A DNA stretch of 64,000 nucleotides from Oleomonas cavernae (GTDB lineage: Bacteria > Pseudomonadota > Alphaproteobacteria > Zavarziniales > Zavarziniaceae). The translations under genes were made by a program, and so were the position numbers. The notes under the pieces are model-generated. The model searched no databases, had not been told where the DNA came from, and was given only the letters and a program-made list of their open reading frames with translations. The first letter of the stretch is position 1. Each line of letters begins with the position of its first letter. Where the stretch lies: positions 3,814,909-3,878,908 of the forward strand of contig NZ_QYUK01000011.1 of the NCBI RefSeq assembly GCF_003590945.1. Reading direction: 5' to 3'. Positions 52,142-60,881 of this stretch are shown piece by piece.

Positions 52142-53650
52142 CTATCGCAGGTCCCGCTTCAGCACCTTGCCCGAGGCATTGAGCGGCAGGGCCGCCATCA
52201 GGCGCAGCTCGCGCGGCAGCTTGTAGCGCGCCAGGCGGCCGTCGCAGAACGATTGCAACTCGTCGAGGGTGAGTGAAGCCGCCGGCTTCAACACGGCAAC
52301 CGCCACCACCCGCTCGCCCCATTTTTCGTCCGGGGCGCCGATCACCGCGACATTGGCGATCGCCGGGTGCTCGAACAGCACGCTTTCCACCTCGGCCGGA
52401 TAGACATTCTCGCCGCCGCTGATGACCATGTCCTTCACCCGGTCGCAGACATAGAGGAAGCCCTCGTCGTCGAAATAACCGATGTCGCCGCTGCGAAACC
52501 ACCCCTCCGCCGCGAAGGAGAGGGCCGTGGCCTCCGGCAGGTTCCAATAGCCGGGCGTCACATTGTCGCCGCGGATGCAGATCTCGCCCCGCTCGCCGGC
52601 CGTCTCGATGCGCACCCCCTCGACATCGATCAGCATGACGTCGGCCAGCATCACCGGCCGCCCGGCGGAATTGAGCTTGGCCCGGGCCCGGTCGGTCTCC
52701 AGGAAGGTCGCGGCCGACACCACCTCGCTCATGCCATAGCATTGCGAAACGGGGATGCCGCGCGCGGCATAGCTGACCAGCAGGGGTTCGGGCACCGGCG
52801 CGCCGCCGGCCACGAACAGGCGCAGGCTCGACAGGTCGGCGGCCTGGAAGCGCTCGTGCTGGCTGACGAACAGCATCATCGCCGGCACGCCGAAGCTGAT
52901 GGTAACCTTGTACTTCTCGACATCGGCCAGGACCCGGCCGGCATCGAAGCTCTTGAGCACGACGACATGCCCGCCCATCAGGAAGGTCGAGGTGGTGAGG
53001 ACGAACAGGCCGCCGACATGAAACAGCGGCGCCATGGTCAGCATCGTGTCGTTGCCGGTCACATCGAAGGCCAGGTTCCAGTTGAGGTTGTTCGCCCAGA
53101 TGTTCTGGTGCGTCAGCATCGCCCCCTTGGGCCGTCCGGTCGTGCCCGAGGTATAGAAAATAGCGGCCACATCGTGCTCGTCGACCGCGGCCTGATCATC
53201 GTCAGGCAGCGCCGCCGTCATCAGGGCGTCGAGCCCGCCGTCCACCGCGATGAACTGCCGGACCGACGGCAGGTCCTGCACCCCTTCGATCAGCTCGAGG
53301 TGTTCACGGCACACCAGCAGGGTGTGAATGCCGGCATCGTTGATGATGTAGCCCAGTTCCGCCCCCGTGAGGCGGAAGTTGAGCGGCACGAAGATGCCGC
53401 CGACATGGGCGGTGGCGACCAGGGTGGTGATGAAATCGGGATGGTTGAAGCCCAGGAAGCCGACGCGGTCGCCAGGCCCCACCCCGCCCGCGCGCAACAC
53501 AGCGGCCAGGCGGGCAATCCGGTCCGCCAGCACGCCATAGCGCCAGGTTATCCCTTCGAAGGTCAGGGCGGGGCGATCGGCGGACAAGTGGGCACGGCGC
53601 ATGAACCAGGCGGCCAGGCCCCGGGGACTGCCCTTGCGCGCATCGATCAT
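52142..53650 (-). CDS. acyl-CoA synthetase/CoA ligase (AMP-binding family)
   Basis: Activates a carboxylic acid to its CoA thioester with ATP. 502 residues from the ATG at 53650. Motifs: FYTSGTTGRPKGAMLTH (P-loop, about residue 170), YGMSEVVSAATF, GWFRSGDIGYFDDEGFLYVCDRVKDMVISGGENVYPAEVES and the C-terminal Lys in NASGKVLKR. It resembles medium-chain/cyclohexanecarboxylate- or feruloyl-type ligases; entry step of the CoA pathway (for example perillate or a cyclohexanecarboxylate) is a reasonable guess. Operator site F lies about 30-45 bp upstream. Confidence 0.9.
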   Translation of the reverse strand: MIDARKGSPRGLAAWFMRRAHLSADRPALTFEGITWRYGVLADRIARLAAVLRAGGVGPGDRVGFLGFNHPDFITTLVATAHVGGIFVPLNFRLTGAELGYIINDAGIHTLLVCREHLELIEGVQDLPSVRQFIAVDGGLDALMTAALPDDDQAAVDEHDVAAIFYTSGTTGRPKGAMLTHQNIWANNLNWNLAFDVTGNDTMLTMAPLFHVGGLFVLTTSTFLMGGHVVVLKSFDAGRVLADVEKYKVTISFGVPAMMLFVSQHERFQAADLSSLRLFVAGGAPVPEPLLVSYAARGIPVSQCYGMSEVVSAATFLETDRARAKLNSAGRPVMLADVMLIDVEGVRIETAGERGEICIRGDNVTPGYWNLPEATALSFAAEGWFRSGDIGYFDDEGFLYVCDRVKDMVISGGENVYPAEVESVLFEHPAIANVAVIGAPDEKWGERVVAVAVLKPAASLTLDELQSFCDGRLARYKLPRELRLMAALPLNASGKVLKRDLR

Positions 53651-53680
53651 CTTCTCGAACCCTTCCCGTTTTCCGATATC

Positions 53681-53694
53681 GTACACTTGCGTAT
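53681..53694. promoter_or_regulatory. palindromic operator, site F
   Basis: GTACACTTGCGTAT between the divergent CoA ligase and nitronate-monooxygenase-like genes. Flanks match those of site C over nearly 40 bp, including GCGAGCTATTA at 53704-53714. Confidence 0.65.
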
Positions 53695-53746
53695 GATAAA
53701 TAGGCGAGCTATTAATTGAGCAACAGAGGAAACGGGCGATAAATCC

Positions 53747-54775
53747 ATGGAAGGCTCGATCATGACCCCCACGAAGGGCTCGCGCGCCCTGGCCGAGGCG
53801 CTGGTGGCGCAATTGCGCCTGCCGGTCTTCGCCGGGCCGATGTTCATCGCCTCGACCGCCGCCCTGCTGATCGAACAGTGCAAGGCCGGCATCATCGGCT
53901 CGCTGCCGGCACTCAACCTGCGCTCGACCGAATTGCTGGATGCCGCCATCAGCCAGATCGTCGCGGCCCTGGCCGAGCATGACCGCACCCATCCCGACCA
54001 GCCGGCGGCGCCCTATGCCATCAACCTGGTGGCCCACAAGACCAACGACCGGGTGGCGCCGGATCTCGAGATCCTGGTCAAGCACCGGGTGCCCGTCGTC
54101 ATCGTCAGCCTGGCCGCCCCGGTCGAGATCGTCACCGCGGTCCACGGCTATGGCGGCCTGGTGTTCAACGACGTGATCAGCGACCGCCATGCCAGGCGTT
54201 GCGCGGAATCCGGCGTCGACGGCCTGATCGCGGTGGCGGCCGGCGCCGGCGGCCATACCGGCAATATCTCACCCTTCGCCCTGATGCAGGAAATCCGCGC
54301 CTGGTGGGATGGCCCCCTGGCCCTGTCGGGCTGCATCGCCACCGGCCGCAGCGTGCTGGCTGCCCAGGCCATGGGCGCCGACTTCGCCTATATCGGCTCG
54401 CCCTTCCTGGCCAGCGAGGAAGCCAATACCGCCCAGGGCTTCAAGGACATGATCGTCGCCTCGACCTCGGCCGACATCATGGTAACCAACTGCTTCACCG
54501 GCGTGCCGGCAACCTTCCTGCGCCCCTCGATCGAGGCCAACGGCCTCGACCCCAAGGCCCTGGTGCGCGACCCCGACGCCGGGATCAATATCAAGGACGG
54601 CGGTTCCAATGCCAAGGCCTGGCGCGACATCTGGAGTGCCGGCCAGGGCATCGGCATCATCGATCGCAGCGAAAAGGCCAGGGACTACATCGCCCGCCTG
54701 GCCGGCGAATACGCGGCCGCCCAGCAGGCGTTGAGCCGGCAGCTTCAGCACCGCGCCGCTTCGCAACCGGGCTGA
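53747..54775 (+). CDS. nitronate monooxygenase/2-nitropropane dioxygenase-family FMN protein
   Basis: 342-residue FMN-dependent TIM-barrel protein. Motifs: RLPVFAGPMFIAS at the N-terminus, AGAGGHTGNISPFALMQEIR with the conserved His, GCIATGRSVLAAQAMGADFAYIGSPFLAS (phosphate binding). Members near catabolic genes may act on enoyl-CoA or nitronates; the substrate here is unknown. ATG at 53747; an ATG at 53762 is also plausible. Divergent from the CoA ligase and sharing operator site F. Confidence 0.87.
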   Translation: MEGSIMTPTKGSRALAEALVAQLRLPVFAGPMFIASTAALLIEQCKAGIIGSLPALNLRSTELLDAAISQIVAALAEHDRTHPDQPAAPYAINLVAHKTNDRVAPDLEILVKHRVPVVIVSLAAPVEIVTAVHGYGGLVFNDVISDRHARRCAESGVDGLIAVAAGAGGHTGNISPFALMQEIRAWWDGPLALSGCIATGRSVLAAQAMGADFAYIGSPFLASEEANTAQGFKDMIVASTSADIMVTNCFTGVPATFLRPSIEANGLDPKALVRDPDAGINIKDGGSNAKAWRDIWSAGQGIGIIDRSEKARDYIARLAGEYAAAQQALSRQLQHRAASQPG

Positions 54776-54796
54776 AATCTCCTCCCAACCCAAATT

Positions 54797-54903
54797 CGTC
54801 ATGCCCGGCCTTGTGCCGGGCATCCATGTCGGCAAGCTGCCTATGCCGTCAACGGACGCGCACCGTCCCGACGTGGATGACCGGGACAAGCCCGGTCATG
54901 ACG
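54797..54903. repeat. dispersed palindromic (REP/BIME-like) element, type A, inverted centre
   Basis: Arms CGTCATGCCCGGCCTTGTGC (from 54797) and GACCGGGACAAGCCCGGTCATGACG type (to 54903). The 40-bp centre is the reverse complement of the centre of the 14544-14654 copy. The remaining 250 bp of this intergenic region (to 55156) shows no gene. Confidence 0.75.
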
Positions 54904-55156
54904 CTTGGGGGTAACACCCGGTTACCCCCTCCCCTGGCTCTATGCCACGGCACGCGTCTCGTCTCCCCCCTTGCCCTCCCCGTCTCTTTGAACCGCGGCC
55001 AACCTTCTGACTGGTCCCGGCCCGTCAAAATACGCCCATTTTGGATGTTGTTGCCGCCGAAGAGGGAGCTCTCGCCAACGGCAAGGAAAGCGGGGGCCGC
55101 GCCGGCCGGGAACCGGCGTGCGGGTGCTGCACCGTTACACATCCGGGAGGAACAAA

Positions 55157-56926
55157 ATGACAAAAAGCCACTATCACCGCGGCGCCTGCGCGGCCGCGGC
55201 CCTGACCGCCTTGGCCGCGACCACGCCCGCCGTGGCAGCCGATATCACCTTTTCCGGCTTCGTCCGGCAGGAGGTCGCCGTATCGCTGTCGGACGACGGC
55301 AATCCCTTCAACACGCAAAGCAGCAAGTACAACGGCGTGACCGTGCCCTTGAACCCGTTGCTGGACGGCCTGCCCACCAGTGCGACGCGATCGGTGCGCA
55401 CCACCGACAATGATTTCAACCTGTTCGCCACGCGGCTGGAACTCAACAGCACGGCGACGCTGACGCCGGAAGTGTCGGCACAGGTGAAGCTGCGCGCCTA
55501 TTACGACTGGAACCTCTACGACGACAACGGCGACACCAGCTTTTTCGCGGTGCCGATCCGCGGCGGCGACCGGGGCTCGCTGCTGGAAGTGTCCGGGCGC
55601 GAATACATGGTCGATCTGCCGGTCGCCTTTGTCGACTATGCCAGCGGCCCGCTGCTGATCCGGGCCGGCAACCAGCAGATCGCCTGGGGCGAATCGCTCT
55701 TTTTCCGGGTGCTCGACCTGCCCAACGGGCTCGATCTGCGCCGCCACCTGATCCTCGACCCGGCGGCCGAGGAATATGCCGACAAGCGTGTGCCGGCACT
55801 GGGCGTCCGGGTCTCCTACCAGGTCACGGAGGAATGGGAGATCGACACCTTCGTGCAGCAGTTCAACCCGTCGATCACAGCCAATCCGTCGACGCCCTAC
55901 AACGCCATCCCCGATCAGTTCACGGTGCACGACCGCTACGACTGGGTCGACGGCTCGTGGAATGTCGGCGGTCGCCTGCGCGGCCAGCTCGGCGACCTCG
56001 GCCTGCAATTCGTCGCCCTCAGCCGGCGCAACCCCGACGGCATCTATCGCTGGACCAAATCGGGGGTCACGACCGACCTGCCCGGCATGGCCGGCTCCGG
56101 TGCGGTCCTGGCCCAGACGCCGTTCGAGGTCGATCCCGCCACCGGCGTCGTCTCGGCCCGGGAATGGTTCGACTACGCCAGCATGGTGCGCCTGAACGGC
56201 ACCACCGCGCTGAATTCGGCGGTCGATGATTTCCAGCCCTTCACCTCGCTGATCGGGGCCTTCAACGTGGGCGACGATCACGCGCTGGCGGGCCGGGAAC
56301 TGGACACGTTCTTCGCCCTGCCCGGCGGCCTGCGCGGTCATATCGAGCGCTACTACCCTTATGAAAACGTCTTCGGCTTCGGCGCCAACTATATCTTCAC
56401 AGACGAGCCCGACACCCTGTTCGACCAGTTGATCGCGCGGGTCGAGATGTCCTATACGCCGGACAAGAAGTTCACCGATCCGTCGCTGTCGCAGGAACCG
56501 CTCGAAAGCGACGAATGGACCCTGGCGCTGGTGTTCGAGAAATACTATCGCTTCAGCCCGGATTATCCGGCGACCTACATGGTCCTGCAATATCTGCACA
56601 AGTCGGACAGCGACCTGTTCGGCCGCAGCCTCGAAGGCTATGGCGGCAGCATCGAGCGGGACGCCACCGGCGTCGACGGTTACAATGCCCTGGCGCTGGC
56701 CGTGCAGCAGCCCTCGCCGTCGCTGGAATGGCGCTTCGATCTCTCCGTCCTCTACGACCTGCGCGGCGGCGCGATGTTCCAGCCCGGGGTGAAGTGGAAG
56801 CCCGACGGCGACTGGCAGGTCGATCTCTACGCGACCCTCTTCGCGACCGACGACGACAACAGGAACGCCCTCTCCACGGTCGACTATGCCGATGAAGCCT
56901 TCCTGCGGGTAACCCGCCAGTTCTGA
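55157..56926 (+). CDS. DUF1302 outer-membrane beta-barrel protein
   Basis: 589 residues from the ATG at 55157 (GGGAGGAACAAA before it). Sec signal ending PAVAA-DITFSG, and C-terminal LRVTRQF ending in Phe. It is a close paralogue of the 5504-7384 protein (PNGLDLRRHLILDPAAEEYADKRVPALG; NPSTPYNAIPDQFTVHDRY) yet has no DUF1329 or MMPL gene beside it; its neighbour is membrane cassette 3, convergent. Probably an outer-membrane channel or exporter/importer part for a hydrophobic compound; inferred. Confidence 0.88.
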   Translation: MTKSHYHRGACAAAALTALAATTPAVAADITFSGFVRQEVAVSLSDDGNPFNTQSSKYNGVTVPLNPLLDGLPTSATRSVRTTDNDFNLFATRLELNSTATLTPEVSAQVKLRAYYDWNLYDDNGDTSFFAVPIRGGDRGSLLEVSGREYMVDLPVAFVDYASGPLLIRAGNQQIAWGESLFFRVLDLPNGLDLRRHLILDPAAEEYADKRVPALGVRVSYQVTEEWEIDTFVQQFNPSITANPSTPYNAIPDQFTVHDRYDWVDGSWNVGGRLRGQLGDLGLQFVALSRRNPDGIYRWTKSGVTTDLPGMAGSGAVLAQTPFEVDPATGVVSAREWFDYASMVRLNGTTALNSAVDDFQPFTSLIGAFNVGDDHALAGRELDTFFALPGGLRGHIERYYPYENVFGFGANYIFTDEPDTLFDQLIARVEMSYTPDKKFTDPSLSQEPLESDEWTLALVFEKYYRFSPDYPATYMVLQYLHKSDSDLFGRSLEGYGGSIERDATGVDGYNALALAVQQPSPSLEWRFDLSVLYDLRGGAMFQPGVKWKPDGDWQVDLYATLFATDDDNRNALSTVDYADEAFLRVTRQF

Positions 56927-56933
56927 GGCGCCC

Positions 56934-56967
56934 GCCGGGCCGCGGGACAGTCGTCCTGCGGCCCGGC
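56934..56967. terminator. GC-rich hairpin between convergent genes
   Basis: Stem GCCGGGCCGC (56934-56943) with GCGGCCCGGC (56958-56967), plus GGAC/GTCC inside. No clear T-run follows, so it is only a probable terminator for the DUF1302 gene and cassette 3. Confidence 0.45.
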
Positions 56968-56970
56968 CGC

Positions 56971-57240
56971 TCAGCCGGTGCCGAGCGCGAAGGCCGTGAA
57001 CAGCGTGATCGAGACAAGCAGCAGCCAGCCCTCGACCAGCCCCCTGTACAGCAACGGCGCCCGCCGCAGATCCATGAAATCGAGAATGATCAGCCGCCCC
57101 TTGAGATAGGCAATGCCGAGTGTCCCGGCCCCCAGCGCCGGCCCGGCGAGGCCGTCGACACTCAGCCAGAAGGTCGCGCTGGTCGCCAGCACAAGAAACA
57201 GCCAGGAACGGCTCGCGCGGTCGCGAAACACCCGAAACAT
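56971..57240 (-). CDS. NorF/subunit IV-like small membrane protein (cassette 3)
   Basis: 89 residues with three hydrophobic segments and AYLKGRLIILDFMDLRRAPLLYR, the shared small-subunit motif. ATG at 57240, 4 bp after the subunit III-like stop. Family similarity only. Confidence 0.8.
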   Translation of the reverse strand: MFRVFRDRASRSWLFLVLATSATFWLSVDGLAGPALGAGTLGIAYLKGRLIILDFMDLRRAPLLYRGLVEGWLLLVSITLFTAFALGTG

Positions 57241-57244
57241 CTGC

Positions 57245-57841
57245 CTATCTCAACAGATAGATGAGCGGAAAAAGCACGATCCAGACGAGATCGACCATGT
57301 GCCAATAGGAGGCACCGGCCTCCAGCCCCCGCATGTTCGCTGCGGTATAGCGGCCATTTCCCGCATTCACCGACATGACCAGAAGAATGACGGAACCGCC
57401 CATCACATGAATCAGGTGTATGAACGTGATCGAAAAATAGAACATGAAGAAATTGTTCGACGAAATATCGATGCCGCTGGCGAACTTTGAGGAATATTCA
57501 AAGAACTTCACCACCACAAAGGCACCTGCCAGAGCAAGCGCCGCGACGAGAAGCCGGGACGTTGCCCTCGACGCGTTTCGCCGCGCCGCCGTAACCGCGA
57601 GAGATACCATCCAGGAGCTGGTAAGCAGGATCAGCGTGTTGAGGGCACCCGAACAGATATCGAGCATTTGCTGGGAAGCATTGAACAAGGCAGGTTCGGC
57701 GGCCCGGTTCACGATGTAGGCGACAAAGAACACGCCGAACATGGAGAGTTCGGCGATGATGAAGACCCAGACATCCTTGTCGCCGGGCAGGTAGCTGGCG
57801 CCGGGTTCCGCCCGGCTCGAGGTTGTCGCAATGCCCGTCAT
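57245..57841 (-). CDS. NorE/cytochrome-oxidase subunit III-like protein (cassette 3)
   Basis: 198 residues from the ATG at 57841; an in-frame GTG-type extension upstream is less likely. Blocks: PGDKDVWVFIIAELSMFG, ALNTLILLTSSWMVSLAVTAARR, NNFFMFYFSITFIHLIHVMGG and YWHMVDLVWIVLFPLIYLLR. The gap to the upstream membrane protein (93 bp) is longer than in cassettes 1 and 2, where the genes overlap. Confidence 0.87.
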   Translation of the reverse strand: MTGIATTSSRAEPGASYLPGDKDVWVFIIAELSMFGVFFVAYIVNRAAEPALFNASQQMLDICSGALNTLILLTSSWMVSLAVTAARRNASRATSRLLVAALALAGAFVVVKFFEYSSKFASGIDISSNNFFMFYFSITFIHLIHVMGGSVILLVMSVNAGNGRYTAANMRGLEAGASYWHMVDLVWIVLFPLIYLLR

Positions 57842-57934
57842 CGTGGCCCCTCGATCATCGGTCGGCGAACCTGTCAAGCGAAGGAAGCGAGGCCCTGGCC
57901 CGGGGGAGGTGCCAGGGCCTCGTCGCGCTGAGGC

Positions 57935-58678
57935 TCAGGCGCCGTAGGCCATCGACCCGGCGGGGGCGGCGAGATCCGCCGCGTGCATCCGGCGATGCAC
58001 CTCCCTGATCATGAAATAGCTGGCCGCACTGAACCAGACCAGCCAGCAGGCATAGGGGATGTAGAAACTGAGCATACCATCCCAGGCGAAGGGGCCGGTC
58101 TTGAAATAGCCGGTCAGGCTCGCCGGGATAAAGCTCAGACCGCACCAGATCGTCAGGAAGCACATCCAGCGCGGAAACAGCGGCACCTTGGATCTGTCGG
58201 ACAGGCCGGCCAAGGCCGCCGCCGCCATCTGCAGCGTGGTGCAGGCATATTGCGTTTCGATGCACAGCCAGCCCAGATCGTTGAGCAACTGGAACAGGGC
58301 GGGATCCCGATCCGGCCGGAACAGGGCTGCCACCCAGAAGAAGGCGCTGAACGACACCACCATCACCGTCAGCCCGCCGCCGATCAGTTGCAGGAACGCC
58401 AGCACCGGGTATCGCCCTTCGATTCGGGCCATCTGTGCGCTGAGCAGCGCTGTCCACGGCATGTAGAGGGTGATGACGACCAGGGAAACGACGAAGCCCA
58501 GGCGCATGTCGTCCAGGTTATCCAGATAGCGCGAGGTCAATTGAGCGGTGTCGAACGCCGGGGACGGACCGGGAAAGTTGCCGCCGATGTGCATCCAGAA
58601 AAGGACGAACAGGACGACGAAGGCCGGTCCGCACCAGGCACTGATCAACTGATACTTCAAACTCGTTTTCTCATCCAT
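57935..58678 (-). CDS. conserved multi-pass membrane protein (cassette 3)
   Basis: 247 residues, about seven hydrophobic segments; LFRPDRDPALFQLLNDLGWL, FPRWMCFLTIWCGLSF and YFKTGPFAWDGMLSFY correspond to blocks in the other two copies. Closest to the cassette 1 protein in the YACTTLQMAAAALAGLSD segment. The MarR gene follows upstream on the same strand, 52 bp away. Confidence 0.75.
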   Translation of the reverse strand: MDEKTSLKYQLISAWCGPAFVVLFVLFWMHIGGNFPGPSPAFDTAQLTSRYLDNLDDMRLGFVVSLVVITLYMPWTALLSAQMARIEGRYPVLAFLQLIGGGLTVMVVSFSAFFWVAALFRPDRDPALFQLLNDLGWLCIETQYACTTLQMAAAALAGLSDRSKVPLFPRWMCFLTIWCGLSFIPASLTGYFKTGPFAWDGMLSFYIPYACWLVWFSAASYFMIREVHRRMHAADLAAPAGSMAYGA

Positions 58679-58730
58679 GTTCGCCTCCCTTGTTGGCTTG
58701 TTGAGTGGTGTCGCTTGCCGGCGCTCGTGC

Positions 58731-59258
58731 TCAGGCCACGCTCTTGAACGGCCGTGCCGACTTGTCGAACGAGACGACCGCCTTGCGCAGAAGCCGGTCC
58801 AGCGTGCCCAGTTCCTCCGGGCTCAGGCCCGAAAACGCGCGTTCGAGCGGCCCGGCCAGGCGCGGCACGGCCCGCTCGGCGGCGTCTCTTCCCGCCGGGG
58901 TGATGGCGACGCTATAACGCCTGGCATCACGCTCCGCCACGGCTCTGACGATCAGGCCTTCGGCCACGAGCGCATCCAGGATGCGGGTCATGTTGCCCCG
59001 GCTGGTCCCCACCAGGTCGCTCAATTCGCTGGGCGAGGCCTCGCCGCTCTCGCTCGCCAGGAGGAGGCAGAGCACATGGAACATGTTCTCGCTCAGTCCC
59101 AGCTTGCGAAAGACCGGCTCGAAATAGTCGCTCATGCCGAAGACGCTGATCCGCATGAGCCGGACCATCACGGTTTGGGTCATGGGCAGGTCCGGCAGCG
59201 CCTCCCTCATCAGCGGGGTGCTGCGTTCGACGGACTGGAGACGATCAATTCCGCGCAT
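58731..59258 (-). CDS. MarR-family transcriptional regulator
   Basis: 175 residues from the ATG at 59258. Winged helix: SPSELSDLVGTSRGNMTRILDALVAEGLIVRAVAERDARRYSVAITPAGR. Located directly upstream of membrane cassette 3, so cassette 3 may be in its operon or under its control. An imperfect operator-like sequence (9 of 14 matches; AAACTTACGTACTATAT at 59320-59336) lies upstream. Different from the BadR-like MarR at 40777. Confidence 0.85.
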   Translation of the reverse strand: MRGIDRLQSVERSTPLMREALPDLPMTQTVMVRLMRISVFGMSDYFEPVFRKLGLSENMFHVLCLLLASESGEASPSELSDLVGTSRGNMTRILDALVAEGLIVRAVAERDARRYSVAITPAGRDAAERAVPRLAGPLERAFSGLSPEELGTLDRLLRKAVVSFDKSARPFKSVA

Positions 59259-59402
59259 TGGTTTCGCCGTAATTTCTACCGAAACTACAATGCAGTCATT
59301 TGGTATGAATGGCAACCATAAACTTACGTACTATATAGATCCTTGAAGAACCGACAGCCCGCCAGCTGGGCCGCCGCGGGGCCCGCCGGGCAACAACCCC
59401 CC

Positions 59403-60320
59403 TCAGCTTGCGATGCCCGTCCACGGCAGGCGATAGCCGGTCTCGTGCAGGCCATAGCCGACCGTGCCGTCGCCGAGGCGGAACTCCATCAGGTGCTCGC
59501 GGACGACGAAGGTATCGACCGGGAACAGCCAGCTAAAAAGTGGCTTGGCCGTCATCTCGAAGCGCCGGCCCAGCTCGTCGACGAAGGCCCAGCGCGCCTC
59601 CTTCACGGCGAGGCCGTCATCGCAAAGCTCAAGCTCGTCCTCGATCGACACCACGCGCCGCCAGGCGCTGCCGTCATGCATCATGCGCATATAGGCGGAC
59701 TGGCCGGCGGTCGAAATCCCTCGGATCCCGGCGAAGGCCATGCCGTTGTCGAACACCGGCCAGGCCAGGCGATAATGATGCAAGGCATCCCAATTGCGGA
59801 TGCCGGCGGCGATATCGCGGAATCCCTTGCCGTTGATCTCGATACGTTGCCCGCGGTGGACCAGGTGGCCCGTAATCGTCGAGGTCCCCTCGAGATGGAT
59901 ATGGGCGACCTCGCGGGCAAAGGAGCCATCCTTGTCCGCCGTCATGGCAATACAATCGGCCAGGGGATGCAGCTCGTCCCAGGCCAGGTCGAAGGCGCAA
60001 TCCGGCGAGGAAAAGCTGATCCGCGTCCGCTTCAGCGGAATCTCGGCATGAATCCGCATGCCGGCAATATCCACCCCGCCTGCCGGGCGCTGCGGCGTAT
60101 AGGGCAGGTTCAGGTTGGTCCGGGCAAAAAGCGGCAGGCCATCCTTGAAGACGATCAGCCAACTGTTCGCCTCCGGCTGGCTTTCGAGAAATCCCAGGCG
60201 GATCAACAGGCCCACGCGGGTTTCCGGGTCATAGGCATTGTAGTAGTAGCTCTGGCCCCAGCGCGGGTTGCCATCGCCGGCCACCAGGCCTTCATAGGTT
60301 TCGTGACTCTGGTTCATCAT
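59403..60320 (-). CDS. conserved hypothetical protein, possibly CrtC/AttH-like lipocalin fold
   Basis: 305 residues, no signal peptide. Rich in beta-strand-like stretches and aromatic residues; segments such as GHLVHRGQRIEINGKGFRD and WDALHHYRLAWPVFDNGMAFAGIRG recall the hydroxyneurosporene-synthase (CrtC)/AttH-type two-lipocalin proteins, which bind or act on isoprenoids. This likeness is weak and from memory. ATG at 60320 overlaps the stop of the upstream gene as ATGA, so it belongs to the operon with the phosphotransferase-like gene and CoA ligase. Confidence 0.6.
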   Translation of the reverse strand: MMNQSHETYEGLVAGDGNPRWGQSYYYNAYDPETRVGLLIRLGFLESQPEANSWLIVFKDGLPLFARTNLNLPYTPQRPAGGVDIAGMRIHAEIPLKRTRISFSSPDCAFDLAWDELHPLADCIAMTADKDGSFAREVAHIHLEGTSTITGHLVHRGQRIEINGKGFRDIAAGIRNWDALHHYRLAWPVFDNGMAFAGIRGISTAGQSAYMRMMHDGSAWRRVVSIEDELELCDDGLAVKEARWAFVDELGRRFEMTAKPLFSWLFPVDTFVVREHLMEFRLGDGTVGYGLHETGYRLPWTGIAS

Positions 60321-60880
60321 GCACCCCTTGCACTCTGCGTCATGTCGGTGGCGAGAAGGTCGGCGATCGGCGGCAAGGCAGCCGGGTCGGGCTCCCACCC
60401 CTGGGGTGCCATGAGGGCGCGGTCCCGGATCAACTGCTCCCGGGACTGGTCGAGTATCGCTGCCCCTATGGCGGCGAAAACCGCCGGCTCGGCTATTTCG
60501 GCCGCCGTGTCGACCAGGCCGGCGACGGTGCGTTTCAGCCGCTGCACCACGTCCAGGAGGTCGGCCGGCTCGAAGGCACAGGCGCGCAGCAAAGTGGCCG
60601 CCTCACCCCGGCATGCGTCCAGCGAGCCCCGCGCGGCGGCGAGCCCGGCACAAGCAGCCGTCGCCTGGTCGAGGCGGTCGGCGCAGACGAGCAAGCGGGC
60701 CAGTTCATCCCGGTCGAAGGCGAATTGAAGCGGAAGCTGATGGGCCATCAGGGCCAGCATGCCGACGACCAGCCGCCCCTGCTCGACGGCCAGGCTGTTG
60801 TCGGGTGCAATGGCGGGGATCACGACATCCTTCATGGCCTTGATCGCGCTCGCGATCTGGACCTCGGGCCTGAGCTGCAT
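60317..60880 (-). CDS. conserved hypothetical protein, alpha-helical
   Basis: 187 residues, not recognised. Largely helical and Ala/Leu rich (DELARLLVCADRLDQATAACAGLAAARG), with no membrane span, signal peptide or metal motif. Start 60880 lies 1 bp after the phosphotransferase-like stop and its end overlaps the 59403-60320 gene, so it is clearly in the same operon. Similar small helical proteins accompany phosphotransferase-like genes in actinobacterial and sphingomonad lipid clusters, which gives no function. Confidence 0.65.
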   Translation of the reverse strand: MQLRPEVQIASAIKAMKDVVIPAIAPDNSLAVEQGRLVVGMLALMAHQLPLQFAFDRDELARLLVCADRLDQATAACAGLAAARGSLDACRGEAATLLRACAFEPADLLDVVQRLKRTVAGLVDTAAEIAEPAVFAAIGAAILDQSREQLIRDRALMAPQGWEPDPAALPPIADLLATDMTQSARGA

Positions 60881-60881
60881 G

